From the NCBI GenBank assembly GCA_965284435.1, contig OZ260083.1, positions 434,001 to 498,000 on the forward strand: DNA of 64,000 nucleotides, given 5' to 3'. Shown here piece by piece: positions 42,104-49,511 of this stretch. Both the position numbers and the translations under genes were made by a program. The number at the start of each line of letters is the position of its first letter. Positions within the stretch are counted from its first letter, which is position 1. The stretch comes from CAIYZT01 sp947461435 (lineage in GTDB: Bacteria; Pseudomonadota; Alphaproteobacteria; Rhodobacterales; Rhodobacteraceae). The notes beneath the pieces were generated by a model. That model was not told the origin of the DNA, made no database searches, and saw only the letters and a list, made by a program, of their open reading frames with translations.

Positions 42104-43498
42104 ATGGATTATATCGTTAAAGATATTGCTTTGGCCGAATTTGGCCGCAAGGAACTGGTCATTGCGGAAACAGAAATGCCCGGCCTGATGTCGTGCCGCG
42201 AAGAATTTGGCGCAACGCAGCCCCTGAAGGGCGCGCGGATTGCCGGCTCTTTGCACATGACCATTCAAACCGGCGTGCTGATTGAAACGCTGAAGGCGCT
42301 GGGCGCAGATGTGCGCTGGGCGTCGTGCAACATTTTTTCAACCCAAGATCACGCAGCGGCGGCCATTGCCAAGGCAGGAACCCCTGTCTTTGCGATCAAG
42401 GGCGAATCTTTGGAAGATTACTGGGATTACACCGACAAGATCTTTTGGTTCGGCGGTGAAGGCGGCACGTGCAACATGATTCTGGATGATGGCGGCGATG
42501 CCACCATGTACATCCTTCTGGGCGCGCGCGTTGAAGCGGGCGAGACTGGCATCATCGAAGTGCCGACAAGCGACGAAGAAGTTTGCCTGTTCAACCAGAT
42601 CAAAAAGCGGCTCAAGGCCTCGCCGGGGTGGTTCACTGCCCAGCGCGCGGCGATCAAGGGTGTTTCGGAAGAAACCACGACGGGCGTTCACCGCCTGTAC
42701 GAATTGCACAAGAAGGGCCAACTGCCCTTCCCGGCAATCAACGTGAATGACTCGGTTACAAAGTCGAAGTTCGACAACAAATACGGCTGCAAGGAATCGC
42801 TGGTGGATGGCATCCGCCGCGCGACGGACACGATGATGGCTGGCAAGGTTGCCGTGGTATGCGGCTACGGCGATGTCGGCAAAGGCTCTGCCGCGTCGCT
42901 GCGCGGCGCGGGTGCCCGTGTGAAGGTGACCGAGGTTGACCCGATCTGCGCGCTTCAGGCCGCGATGGACGGCTTTGAAGTGACCTTGCTGGAAGATGAG
43001 GTGGCTTCGGCCGATATCTTCATCACCACGACCGGCAACAAGGACGTGATCCGCATCGAGCATATTCGCGCGATGAAGGATATGGCGATTGTTGGAAACA
43101 TTGGCCACTTTGACAATGAAATTCAGGTTGCCGCCCTGCGCAACCACAAGTGGACCAACATCAAAGAACAGGTCGACATGATCGAGATGCCGTCCGGCGC
43201 GCGGATCATCCTGTTGTCTGAAGGCCGTTTGCTGAACCTTGGCAACGCGACTGGCCACCCGTCTTTCGTCATGTCAGCATCGTTCACCAATCAGGTGCTG
43301 GCCCAGATGGAACTGTGGACCAAGGGCGGAGACTATCAGCCCGGCGTTTACATTCTGCCAAAGGAACTGGATGAAAAAGTGGCGCGCCTGCATCTGAAAA
43401 AGATCGGCGTGAAACTGACCGAACTGCGCAAGGATCAGGCTGATTATATCGGTGTCAAGGTGGATGGCCCGTTCAAAAGCGAGCATTACCGTTATTGA
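42104..43498 (+). CDS. ahcY: Adenosylhomocysteinase (SAH hydrolase)
   Basis: 464 residues. It begins MDYIVKDIALAEFGRKE and has the substrate region MPGLMSCREEFG, SCNIFSTQDH, the NAD-binding GYGDVGKGSAASLRG and a C-terminal DGPFKSEHYRY with the conserved K/Y end. The enzyme splits SAH to adenosine and homocysteine, relieving product inhibition of methyltransferases. I chose the ATG at 42104 over an in-frame ATG at 42068. It is followed by a strong terminator. In R. capsulatus ahcY is linked to hvrA; here about 3.8 kb of other genes separate them. Confidence 0.96.
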   Translation: MDYIVKDIALAEFGRKELVIAETEMPGLMSCREEFGATQPLKGARIAGSLHMTIQTGVLIETLKALGADVRWASCNIFSTQDHAAAAIAKAGTPVFAIKGESLEDYWDYTDKIFWFGGEGGTCNMILDDGGDATMYILLGARVEAGETGIIEVPTSDEEVCLFNQIKKRLKASPGWFTAQRAAIKGVSEETTTGVHRLYELHKKGQLPFPAINVNDSVTKSKFDNKYGCKESLVDGIRRATDTMMAGKVAVVCGYGDVGKGSAASLRGAGARVKVTEVDPICALQAAMDGFEVTLLEDEVASADIFITTTGNKDVIRIEHIRAMKDMAIVGNIGHFDNEIQVAALRNHKWTNIKEQVDMIEMPSGARIILLSEGRLLNLGNATGHPSFVMSASFTNQVLAQMELWTKGGDYQPGVYILPKELDEKVARLHLKKIGVKLTELRKDQADYIGVKVDGPFKSEHYRY

Positions 43499-43519
43499 TC
43501 CTGGCGTCTTTTGCCAATC

Positions 43520-43548
43520 GGCCCCGGTGGAAACACCGGGGCCTTTTT
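43520..43548 (+). terminator. ahcY terminator
   Basis: GGCCCCGGTG and CACCGGGGCC form a perfect 10-bp stem with a GAAA loop followed by TTTTT, 21 bases past the ahcY stop. Confidence 0.95.
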
Positions 43549-43786
43549 GTTGGCGCGGCGAAGATGGGGGTCTTTTCGATCATCGCCGCACAGGCGCTGC
43601 AAAACCCTGCGGTTTGATGACAAGAGGGCAGCCCGGAACCGGTTTGCATTCCTGAACGAATGATCGGGAAATTGCCGAAGGCGAAGACACGCATATTATT
43701 CTCTTTGAATGGGCGCAGGTCGCACATAAGCTGACGTCGTTTTAAATCACCTTAGGGTGGAACATTTTCGAAATGGGGAGCGGCCT

Positions 43787-44128
43787 ATGGGCAAGCGGGA
43801 TGATTTGATCGCGGCTTATGCAGAAGATCTGAAGACCAAGTGCAAGATCACGCCGGACATGGCCCTTTTGACAAAGGTGACCATCGGCTGCGGGCCGTCG
43901 ATTTATGACAACGATGCGTCCACCGTGGCGGCCAGTCAGGCCAGCGAGTTGGAGACGATCAAGACGAATTTCTTGATGAAAAAGCTTGGCTTGGCGGATA
44001 GCCCGAAATTGATGGAAGGCATCAATGCCGTCATCGACGTTTATGGCCGATCAGAGCGCAAGAAGTATCGCGCGGTTGTGTATTACATGCTGGTCAAACA
44101 GTTCGGCAAAGAATCCGCTTACAAGTAA
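43787..44128 (+). CDS. DUF2853 family protein
   Basis: 113 residues without a signal peptide or membrane helix, mostly helical (KRDDLIAAYAEDLKTKCKI, FLMKKLGL, YYMLVKQFGKE). I recognise it as a DUF2853 member, a small cytoplasmic family of unknown function common in Rhodobacteraceae. The ATG at 43787 has GGGGAG upstream; the in-frame ATG at 43757 does not. The preceding 238 bases (43549-43786) show no gene I can support. Confidence 0.72.
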   Translation: MGKRDDLIAAYAEDLKTKCKITPDMALLTKVTIGCGPSIYDNDASTVAASQASELETIKTNFLMKKLGLADSPKLMEGINAVIDVYGRSERKKYRAVVYYMLVKQFGKESAYK

Positions 44129-44146
44129 CAGGATCAAAGACTTGAT

Positions 44147-44174
44147 GCGCCCAAGCCCCACAAGGTTTGGGCGC
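44147..44174 (+). other. Hairpin downstream of the DUF2853 gene
   Basis: GCGCCCAA (44147-44154) pairs perfectly with TTGGGCGC (44167-44174) around a 12-base loop, 18 bases past the stop. No U-tract follows, so it may be an mRNA-stabilising end or a weak terminator. A proper terminator lies further on at 44324-44360. Confidence 0.4.
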
Positions 44175-44323
44175 AGTTCGGCATTAAGCATGGTCCTTGT
44201 CTCAATTTTTCCATGCTTGGCCTTTGCCTTTCCCCCCAGATTCGCGGTATCAAGATGGCCACAGGCAGTATGCCCGGGACCTTATCAATACACGTGTGGT
44301 GCAAAGGGAGCACGTGGGTGGTG

Positions 44324-44360
44324 GAAGGGTTCCGTAGGGGTGCGGGACCCTTCTTTTTTT
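44324..44360 (+). terminator. Rho-independent terminator on the + strand
   Basis: GAAGGGTTCC and GGGACCCTTC form a 10-bp stem with one G-U pair, followed by TTTTTTT. It lies 195 bases beyond the DUF2853 stop. Between, at 44291-44296 and 44311-44316, there are two CACGTG hexamers. Whether a small RNA starts in that gap is unknown. Confidence 0.85.
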
Positions 44361-44372
44361 GAAACCGCCCGA

Positions 44373-44768
44373 TCAGAACAGCGCCAAAACCAAGCCGATC
44401 AGCATGCAGCCGATGGTGGAATATCCGCCATCGATCAGTGTCAGGCTGAACGGGCGCATCGCGTAGGCGTTGTTGATCATGGTCCAGGGCGTGATGAAGA
44501 ACAGCCCAATCCCCAGGCCCGCCAAGGCGCCTGCGCCGGGTGTGGCGATGCCGGTGGTGGCAAAGATATGCCGCATGAACCCGGCCACGATCACCATGGT
44601 AATCGCAGACAGGACAAAAGGCAGCGGGTTGCCGTTGCCGTTCGGCTTTCCATCGGGCGTCATCGGAATGCGTGCCGCTTTCATCCAGGGTTTGGCCAGC
44701 GCCATGTACCAAACCGCACCAAAAACCCACGATGCCGCCGCCGCCGCCAGAACGTTCAGATATTCCAT
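44373..44768 (-). CDS. DUF1761 membrane protein
   Basis: 131 residues with four hydrophobic helices (AAAAASWVFGAVWYMAL, VLSAITMVIVAGFM, AGLGIGLFFITPWTMI, IGCMLIGLVLALF). The WYMALAKPWM and NPLPF regions fit the DUF1761 family, small inner-membrane proteins without a known role. The ATG at 44768 has GGGAGGGAT upstream. It is separated from the EVE gene by 64 bases on the same strand. Confidence 0.75.
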   Translation of the reverse strand: MEYLNVLAAAAASWVFGAVWYMALAKPWMKAARIPMTPDGKPNGNGNPLPFVLSAITMVIVAGFMRHIFATTGIATPGAGALAGLGIGLFFITPWTMINNAYAMRPFSLTLIDGGYSTIGCMLIGLVLALF

Positions 44769-44832
44769 GGATCCCTCCCATTGTTTGTCTTTTGGGTAAC
44801 TGTGCCAAAAAACCGGGATTCACGCAAGAAAT

Positions 44833-45252
44833 TCAGGGGGCGACACCGCCCAAGCCACAGATGATGCGCCATTCTTCTGGGGAAACCGGTTGAACGGACA
44901 GCCGCGAATTGTTGACAAGCACCATGGATTCCAAGCCCGGCTGCACCTTGCAATCTTCCAAAGTCACCGGGGTTTTGAAGGGGTACAGCGCGCGGATATG
45001 CACACAATCCCAGCGGGGATCGTCGGTGGTGCTGTCGGGCGCCGAGGTGGCACAAACCTCGACGATGCCAACAATTTCTTTGCCGACGTTGGAATGATAG
45101 TAAAAACCGCGGTCACCAATTTTCATTGCGCGCATGTTGTTGCGGGCTTGGTAGTTGCGCACGCCATGCCATTCTTCGCCTGCGGCGCCGCGGGCCACCT
45201 GCTGATCCCAGGACCAGGTATCGGGTTCGGATTTGAACAGCCAATAGGTCAT
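44833..45252 (-). CDS. EVE domain protein
   Basis: 139 residues: the EVE-domain start YWLFKSEPDTWSW, GVRNYQARNNMRAMKIGDRGFYYHS and the C-terminal LSVQPVSPEEW. EVE domains are PUA-like folds that are suggested to bind modified bases in DNA or RNA. The ATG at 45252 overlaps the yciI stop by four bases and follows a RBS-like AAAAAGGTGAT stretch. In alphaproteobacteria it usually lies in this EVE-yciI-gpsA-tsaD order. Confidence 0.85.
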   Translation of the reverse strand: MTYWLFKSEPDTWSWDQQVARGAAGEEWHGVRNYQARNNMRAMKIGDRGFYYHSNVGKEIVGIVEVCATSAPDSTTDDPRWDCVHIRALYPFKTPVTLEDCKVQPGLESMVLVNNSRLSVQPVSPEEWRIICGLGGVAP

Positions 45253-45521
45253 CCGATCACCTTTTTCCATTCGGTGATCGTGACCTGCGCGAACAGACCG
45301 GCCTGTGCATAGGGGTCAGCCGCCGCCCAGTCTTGTGCCTGCGCCAATGTCTCGACGTTCAGCACGATCAACGAACCGGTCATCTCCCCTTGGGCCGACA
45401 AAAAGGGCCCGGCCATTTCGACGACGCCAGAGGTCTGAATATGCGCCAGATGGGCGGCCCTTGTATCAAGGCGGATTTGCAGGTGGCCGGGTTTATCGTG
45501 GCAAAGAAGGGCGACGCGCAT
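45249..45521 (-). CDS. YciI family protein
   Basis: 90 residues of the YciI ferredoxin-like fold: VALLCHDKPGHLQIR, HLAHIQTSGVVEMAGPFL, the LNVETLAQAQDWAAADPYAQAGLF active-site region (abridged), where the catalytic-type histidine/aspartate pair is expected, and VTITEWKKV. The cellular role is not known. It overlaps the EVE start by four bases and starts three bases after the gpsA stop. Confidence 0.85.
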   Translation of the reverse strand: MRVALLCHDKPGHLQIRLDTRAAHLAHIQTSGVVEMAGPFLSAQGEMTGSLIVLNVETLAQAQDWAAADPYAQAGLFAQVTITEWKKVIG

Positions 45522-45524
45522 GGG

Positions 45525-46469
45525 TTATTCCTGTTTCAAGGGGCGGGACATCAAGGCCTGAATGGCCAAAGGAAGGGTGATTTTTTGGGCCACCAGCGCC
45601 GCAATCATCGCGGTGATGGGCATATCAATGCCTTTTTGCGCGGCAAGGTGCGCCACGGCCTGGGCGGTGGCGATCCCCTCGACGGTGAGGGCACTGTCAA
45701 ACGCTTGGCCCGCGCCAAGGGCGTGGCCAAAGCGGAAATTGCGCGATTGCGCCGAGGTGCAGGTCAACACCAGATCGCCGAAACCCGACAATCCCGCCAA
45801 GGTTTCCGCCCGCGCGCCAAGGGCCAAGGCCAGACGCGTCATTTCGGCATAGCCGCGCGTCATCAAGGCGGCGCGGGCGGATTCGCCCAAGCCCGCGCCG
45901 ATCACCACCCCGGCGGCGATGGCGACCACGTTTTTCAAAGCGCCGCCAAGTTCGGCGCCGATCACGTCATCGGTTCGGTACAGGCGCAAGGTGGCGGTGG
46001 ACAGCAGATGCTGAAGCGGTTCGTCCCCGCCGGCCAGCGTGAGGGCGGTCGGCAGGCCGCGCGCGATGTCATGGGCAAAGGATGGCCCGGTCAAGATTGC
46101 CGCACGGGCAAGGGGCCGGGCCTTTTGGATCACGCTGGCGGGACCGGACAATGCGGCCAGATCCACCCCCTTGCAACAGGCAACGATCGACGGCGCAGTC
46201 AGGGTATGGCTGTTCAAAAAGCCCGCAAGCGCCTGCATGGGCAGGGCCAAAAGCAGGGCCTGCGCCCAGGCCAGATCAGCAAGATCGGCGGTGACGGTAA
46301 TGCTGTTTGGCAGAATAACGCCGGGCAGCCGCGCCGTATTTTGCCGGGTTGCGGCCATGTCAGCCACCTGCGCGCCGTCGCGGGCCCACAAGATGACTGG
46401 CCGCCCTTCGCGGGAAAGGGCCACGGCCAAGGCCGTGCCAAAAGCCCCCGCGCCCGCGACCGCGATCAT
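45525..46469 (-). CDS. gpsA: NAD(P)-dependent glycerol-3-phosphate dehydrogenase
   Basis: 314 residues. The N-terminal Rossmann domain opens with IAVAGAGAFGTALAVALSREG. Catalytic features are GVILPNSITV, CCKGVDL, GPSFAHDI and the conserved lysine in GGALKNVVAIAAGV. It makes glycerol-3-phosphate for phospholipids. The ATG at 46469 overlaps the tsaD stop by four bases. I ignored the longer frame to 46622. Confidence 0.95.
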   Translation of the reverse strand: MIAVAGAGAFGTALAVALSREGRPVILWARDGAQVADMAATRQNTARLPGVILPNSITVTADLADLAWAQALLLALPMQALAGFLNSHTLTAPSIVACCKGVDLAALSGPASVIQKARPLARAAILTGPSFAHDIARGLPTALTLAGGDEPLQHLLSTATLRLYRTDDVIGAELGGALKNVVAIAAGVVIGAGLGESARAALMTRGYAEMTRLALALGARAETLAGLSGFGDLVLTCTSAQSRNFRFGHALGAGQAFDSALTVEGIATAQAVAHLAAQKGIDMPITAMIAALVAQKITLPLAIQALMSRPLKQE

Positions 46470-47563
46470 GCCTTGGCCCCCTTCTTGCCAGACCCGATCA
46501 TGGGCTGCGCCGTTGCGTCGAGGGGCCAGCGGGGGCGGGCGACCAACGTGAAATCGTTCTGATGCCCGGCGCGAAACCGTTCGATGCCCGCCCAAGCGAT
46601 CATGGCGGCGTTGTCTGTACATAGTGCCAAAGGCGGCGCCACGAAGTGGAGCCCTGACGCCGCACAGAGGGCGGTCAAACGGCCGCGGATGGCCTGATTG
46701 GCCGCCACCCCGCCCGCAACGGCCAGCGCGGGGTCGTTCGGGGCAAGATCGCGGTAAAGGTTAATGGCGCGGCGGGTTTTTTCAACCAAGACATCCGTCA
46801 CGGCCGCCTGAAAGCCTGCGCACAGATCGCGCCGATCTTGGATGGTAATCCCGCCTTTTTCGGCGATCAGCGCGTCGCGCGCCCGCAGTAGGGCAGTTTT
46901 CAGCCCGGAAAAGGACATATCGCACCCGGGCTGGTTCAGCAGCGGGCGCGGAAAAGCAAACCGCTTGGCATCGCCCAAGGCCGCCTCTTTTTCAACGGCG
47001 GGGCCGCCGGGCTGGGCGAGTCCCAGCAGCTTGGCCGTTTTGTCAAACGCCTCTCCGGGGGCATCATCGATGGTGCCGCCCAACCGGACAAAATGGTCTG
47101 CCGCTTTGGCGACAAGGAACTGACAATGGCCGCCCGAGACAAGCAGCATCAGGTAGGGAAAAGGCAGGCTGTCGGTCAGGCGCGGTGTCAGCGCATGGCC
47201 GGCAAGATGGTTGACGCCGACCAAGGGCAAACCCGTGGCGGCGCTGAGCCCTTTGGCAAGCATCACACCCGACAGAACGCCGCCAATCAGGCCCGGCCCG
47301 GCCGTGACCGCGATCCCATCCAGATCGTGCAAGCCCAGACCAGAATTTGCCAAGGCCGCTTCGACCGCATGGTCCAGCTTTTCAGCATGGGCGCGCGCGG
47401 CGATTTCGGGCACCACACCGCCAAAGGCCGCATGCAGGTCTGTTTGGCCAATCACCACTGACGACAGAATTTCGGGCGCGGTGCCGGGCAGGTGGCGGAC
47501 CACGGCGGCGGCGGTATCGTCGCAGCTGGATTCCAGCCCCAAAAAGGTAAGTGCCTGTGTCAT
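46466..47563 (-). CDS. tsaD: tRNA N6-adenosine threonylcarbamoyltransferase TsaD
   Basis: 365 residues of the ASKHA fold: LGLESSCDDTAAAVV, the metal-binding HAEKLDH, VTAGPGLIGGV, HLAGHALTPRL, LVSGGH and DDAPGEAFDK. It transfers threonylcarbamoyl to A37 of ANN-decoding tRNAs with TsaB, TsaE (32895-33356) and TsaC. It is divergent from hemD with 40 bases between. It leads the tsaD-gpsA-yciI-EVE run. Confidence 0.96.
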   Translation of the reverse strand: MTQALTFLGLESSCDDTAAAVVRHLPGTAPEILSSVVIGQTDLHAAFGGVVPEIAARAHAEKLDHAVEAALANSGLGLHDLDGIAVTAGPGLIGGVLSGVMLAKGLSAATGLPLVGVNHLAGHALTPRLTDSLPFPYLMLLVSGGHCQFLVAKAADHFVRLGGTIDDAPGEAFDKTAKLLGLAQPGGPAVEKEAALGDAKRFAFPRPLLNQPGCDMSFSGLKTALLRARDALIAEKGGITIQDRRDLCAGFQAAVTDVLVEKTRRAINLYRDLAPNDPALAVAGGVAANQAIRGRLTALCAASGLHFVAPPLALCTDNAAMIAWAGIERFRAGHQNDFTLVARPRWPLDATAQPMIGSGKKGAKA

Positions 47564-47603
47564 CGGTTGCCCTGCGCCATCGGTTCGAGGTAGCAGTTAC
47601 AAC

Positions 47604-48329
47604 ATGCAGCGACAAGTGATGGCCCCGCAAACACCCTTGATCCTTTTGACGCGTCCGGCCGACGCCTCGGCCCGCTTTGCGGTGCGGCTGGCCGGTCTTT
47701 GCCCAAAACCTGAGGTTATGATCAGCCCACTGCAAGAGGTCAGGTTTCTGGACTGGGTCCGGCCAAGGACCCGTGCGGATGCGATGATCTTTACCTCGCA
47801 GAACGCTGTGGCGGCGGCGCAAAGGGCGGGCATCACAGGATTGGCCTATTGCGTGGGAAATCAGACAACGCTGGCGGCGGCACAGGCCGGATTTGACGCC
47901 GTTTCTGCTGAAGGCGAGGCCAATGCGCTGATCACGCGGATCATGGCAGAGGGGCCGAAGGTTCTGTGGCATCTGCACGGGGTCAGCACGCGGGGGGATG
48001 TGGCGGGACGGTTGCGTGCGGCCGGGTTTGAGGTGGACGAAGCGGTGGTTTACGAAACGGCCGACCTGCCGCTTTTGCCCGCCGCGCAGGCCGCCTTGGA
48101 CGGAACACTGCCCGTTATTGTGCCCCTTTTTTCCCCAAAAAGCGCCCAGCGGGCGGCGGTCGCCGTGGGCGGCGCGCGCGCGCCCTTGGTTGTGCTGTCG
48201 CTCAGTTCGGCTGTGGATCGGGCCGCGGCGGCCATTCCGGCGGTGCGGCGACTTGTGGCTCGGCGGCCTGACGCCGATGGGATGATGGAAATCATGATTC
48301 AGGCCCTAAATCAGGGCGCTTTGTCTTGA
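47604..48329 (+). CDS. hemD: Uroporphyrinogen-III synthase
   Basis: 241 residues of weak overall similarity, but with the HemD pattern: LLTRPADASARFAVRL, ISPLQEVRFLD, DAMIFTSQNAVAAAQRAG, YCVGNQTTLAAAQAGF, YETADLPLLPAAQAAL and a C-terminal VLSLSSAVDRAA. It closes hydroxymethylbilane to uroporphyrinogen III. Two in-frame ATG codons exist (47604 and 47619); neither has a strong site, so I keep the first. hemC, often next to it in alphaproteobacteria, is not here. Mic60 and HemY-like genes follow. Confidence 0.8.
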   Translation: MQRQVMAPQTPLILLTRPADASARFAVRLAGLCPKPEVMISPLQEVRFLDWVRPRTRADAMIFTSQNAVAAAQRAGITGLAYCVGNQTTLAAAQAGFDAVSAEGEANALITRIMAEGPKVLWHLHGVSTRGDVAGRLRAAGFEVDEAVVYETADLPLLPAAQAALDGTLPVIVPLFSPKSAQRAAVAVGGARAPLVVLSLSSAVDRAAAAIPAVRRLVARRPDADGMMEIMIQALNQGALS

Positions 48330-48404
48330 ACCTTCGATCCTGCGCACATTAGTCTGTCACAAAGGCACGTCCAAGTGGGCCAGTGCCTTATAGAAAGTTT
48401 TGCG

Positions 48405-49511
48405 ATGTCCGATAGCCCGACTGACAGCCCTGTTGACGCCCCGATTGATGCAGAAAAGCTTCCGCCAGAGCGGGCGCAATCCCCCGCCGGCGCTGCCGCC
48501 GAATTACCGCCGCAGTCTGCACCGGGCGGCGCGGCCACGGGCCGTTCGGGATTTGGCGCGCTTGTTCTGGGCGGGGCGGTTGCGGCCGCGCTGGGCTTTG
48601 CATTGGCGCAGGTTGTGCCGTTGTCGGGGGGCGCCCCGGCCATCAGTGGCGGCGCATCGGCCGACGATTTGGCGACCATCAAATCCGATTTGGCCGATCT
48701 GCGCGCGTCGGTTGCCGCAGCCCCGCCCACAGACACAAGCGGCCTTACGGCGCGCCTTGACGCGATGGAATCCCGTCTGTCTGGTCTGGCCGCACCCGAC
48801 CTGAGTGCGGTGGAAGGCCGGATCGCCGCTTTGGAGGCCCGTCCCTTGGGCAGTTTGTCTGCGGCGGATACGGCGGCGCTGGCCGGGCTGCAATCGGAAG
48901 TTGCCGCCCTGAAATCGGGCGGAATCTCGCAGGCGCAGGTTGATGCGGCCAACGCCGCATTGCAAGCCAAGCTGGACGAAGCGATGGCGGCGGCCACGGC
49001 GATGCAAACCAACGCGGCCGACACGGCCGCAAAAGCGGCGCAGCGGGGGGCCGTTCTTCAGATTGGGGCGGCGCTGGATTCTGGCGCGCCCTACAGCTCG
49101 GCGATCAAGGCGCTGGAGGGAGTGAGTGTTCCGGAGGCGTTGGTTGCCAATGCGGCGGGCCTGCCCAGCCTGAAATCGCTGCAAGATGGATTCCCGCCAG
49201 CCGCGCGCACAGCGCTCGACGCGGCGTTGAAGGCCGACATGGGCGCAGGCTGGACCGATCGGGCGCTGTCTTTCTTGCGCACGCAGGTGGGGGCGCGGTC
49301 CTTGTCGGCACGCGATGGCACCGATCCCGATGCGATCTTGTCCCGCGCCGAGGCGGCCCTGTCAGCGGGTGATGTCCCGGCGGCATTGAGTGAACTGGAT
49401 GCCCTGCCCGAGATTGCCAAGACGGCCATGGCGCAATGGCGTTTGGGCGCAGACCAACGGCAGGCCGCGCAGGCCGCCCTCGCCACCCTGACGCAGGAGC
49501 TTGGCCTGTGA
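48405..49511 (+). CDS. Mic60/mitofilin homologue
   Basis: 368 residues: a proline- and alanine-rich N-terminal cytoplasmic part, one transmembrane segment (GALVLGGAVAAALGFALAQV, residues about 50-69) and an extended coiled-coil-prone periplasmic region (DDLATIKSDLADLRASV, then many A/L/E-rich heptads). It ends in a mitofilin-like domain (DVPAALSELDALPEIAKTAM, then WRLGADQRQAAQAALATL). Alphaproteobacterial Mic60 shapes intracytoplasmic membranes. Location between hemD and the HemY-like gene fits the known operon. The ATG at 48405 is used; a GTG at 48375 is the upstream alternative. Confidence 0.84.
   Translation: MSDSPTDSPVDAPIDAEKLPPERAQSPAGAAAELPPQSAPGGAATGRSGFGALVLGGAVAAALGFALAQVVPLSGGAPAISGGASADDLATIKSDLADLRASVAAAPPTDTSGLTARLDAMESRLSGLAAPDLSAVEGRIAALEARPLGSLSAADTAALAGLQSEVAALKSGGISQAQVDAANAALQAKLDEAMAAATAMQTNAADTAAKAAQRGAVLQIGAALDSGAPYSSAIKALEGVSVPEALVANAAGLPSLKSLQDGFPPAARTALDAALKADMGAGWTDRALSFLRTQVGARSLSARDGTDPDAILSRAEAALSAGDVPAALSELDALPEIAKTAMAQWRLGADQRQAAQAALATLTQELGL

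Noticed and set aside
43473..43727. Minus-strand ORF of 84 codons after ahcY
   Set aside because: It overlaps the ahcY terminator and end; composition is unremarkable and there is no ribosome site or family.
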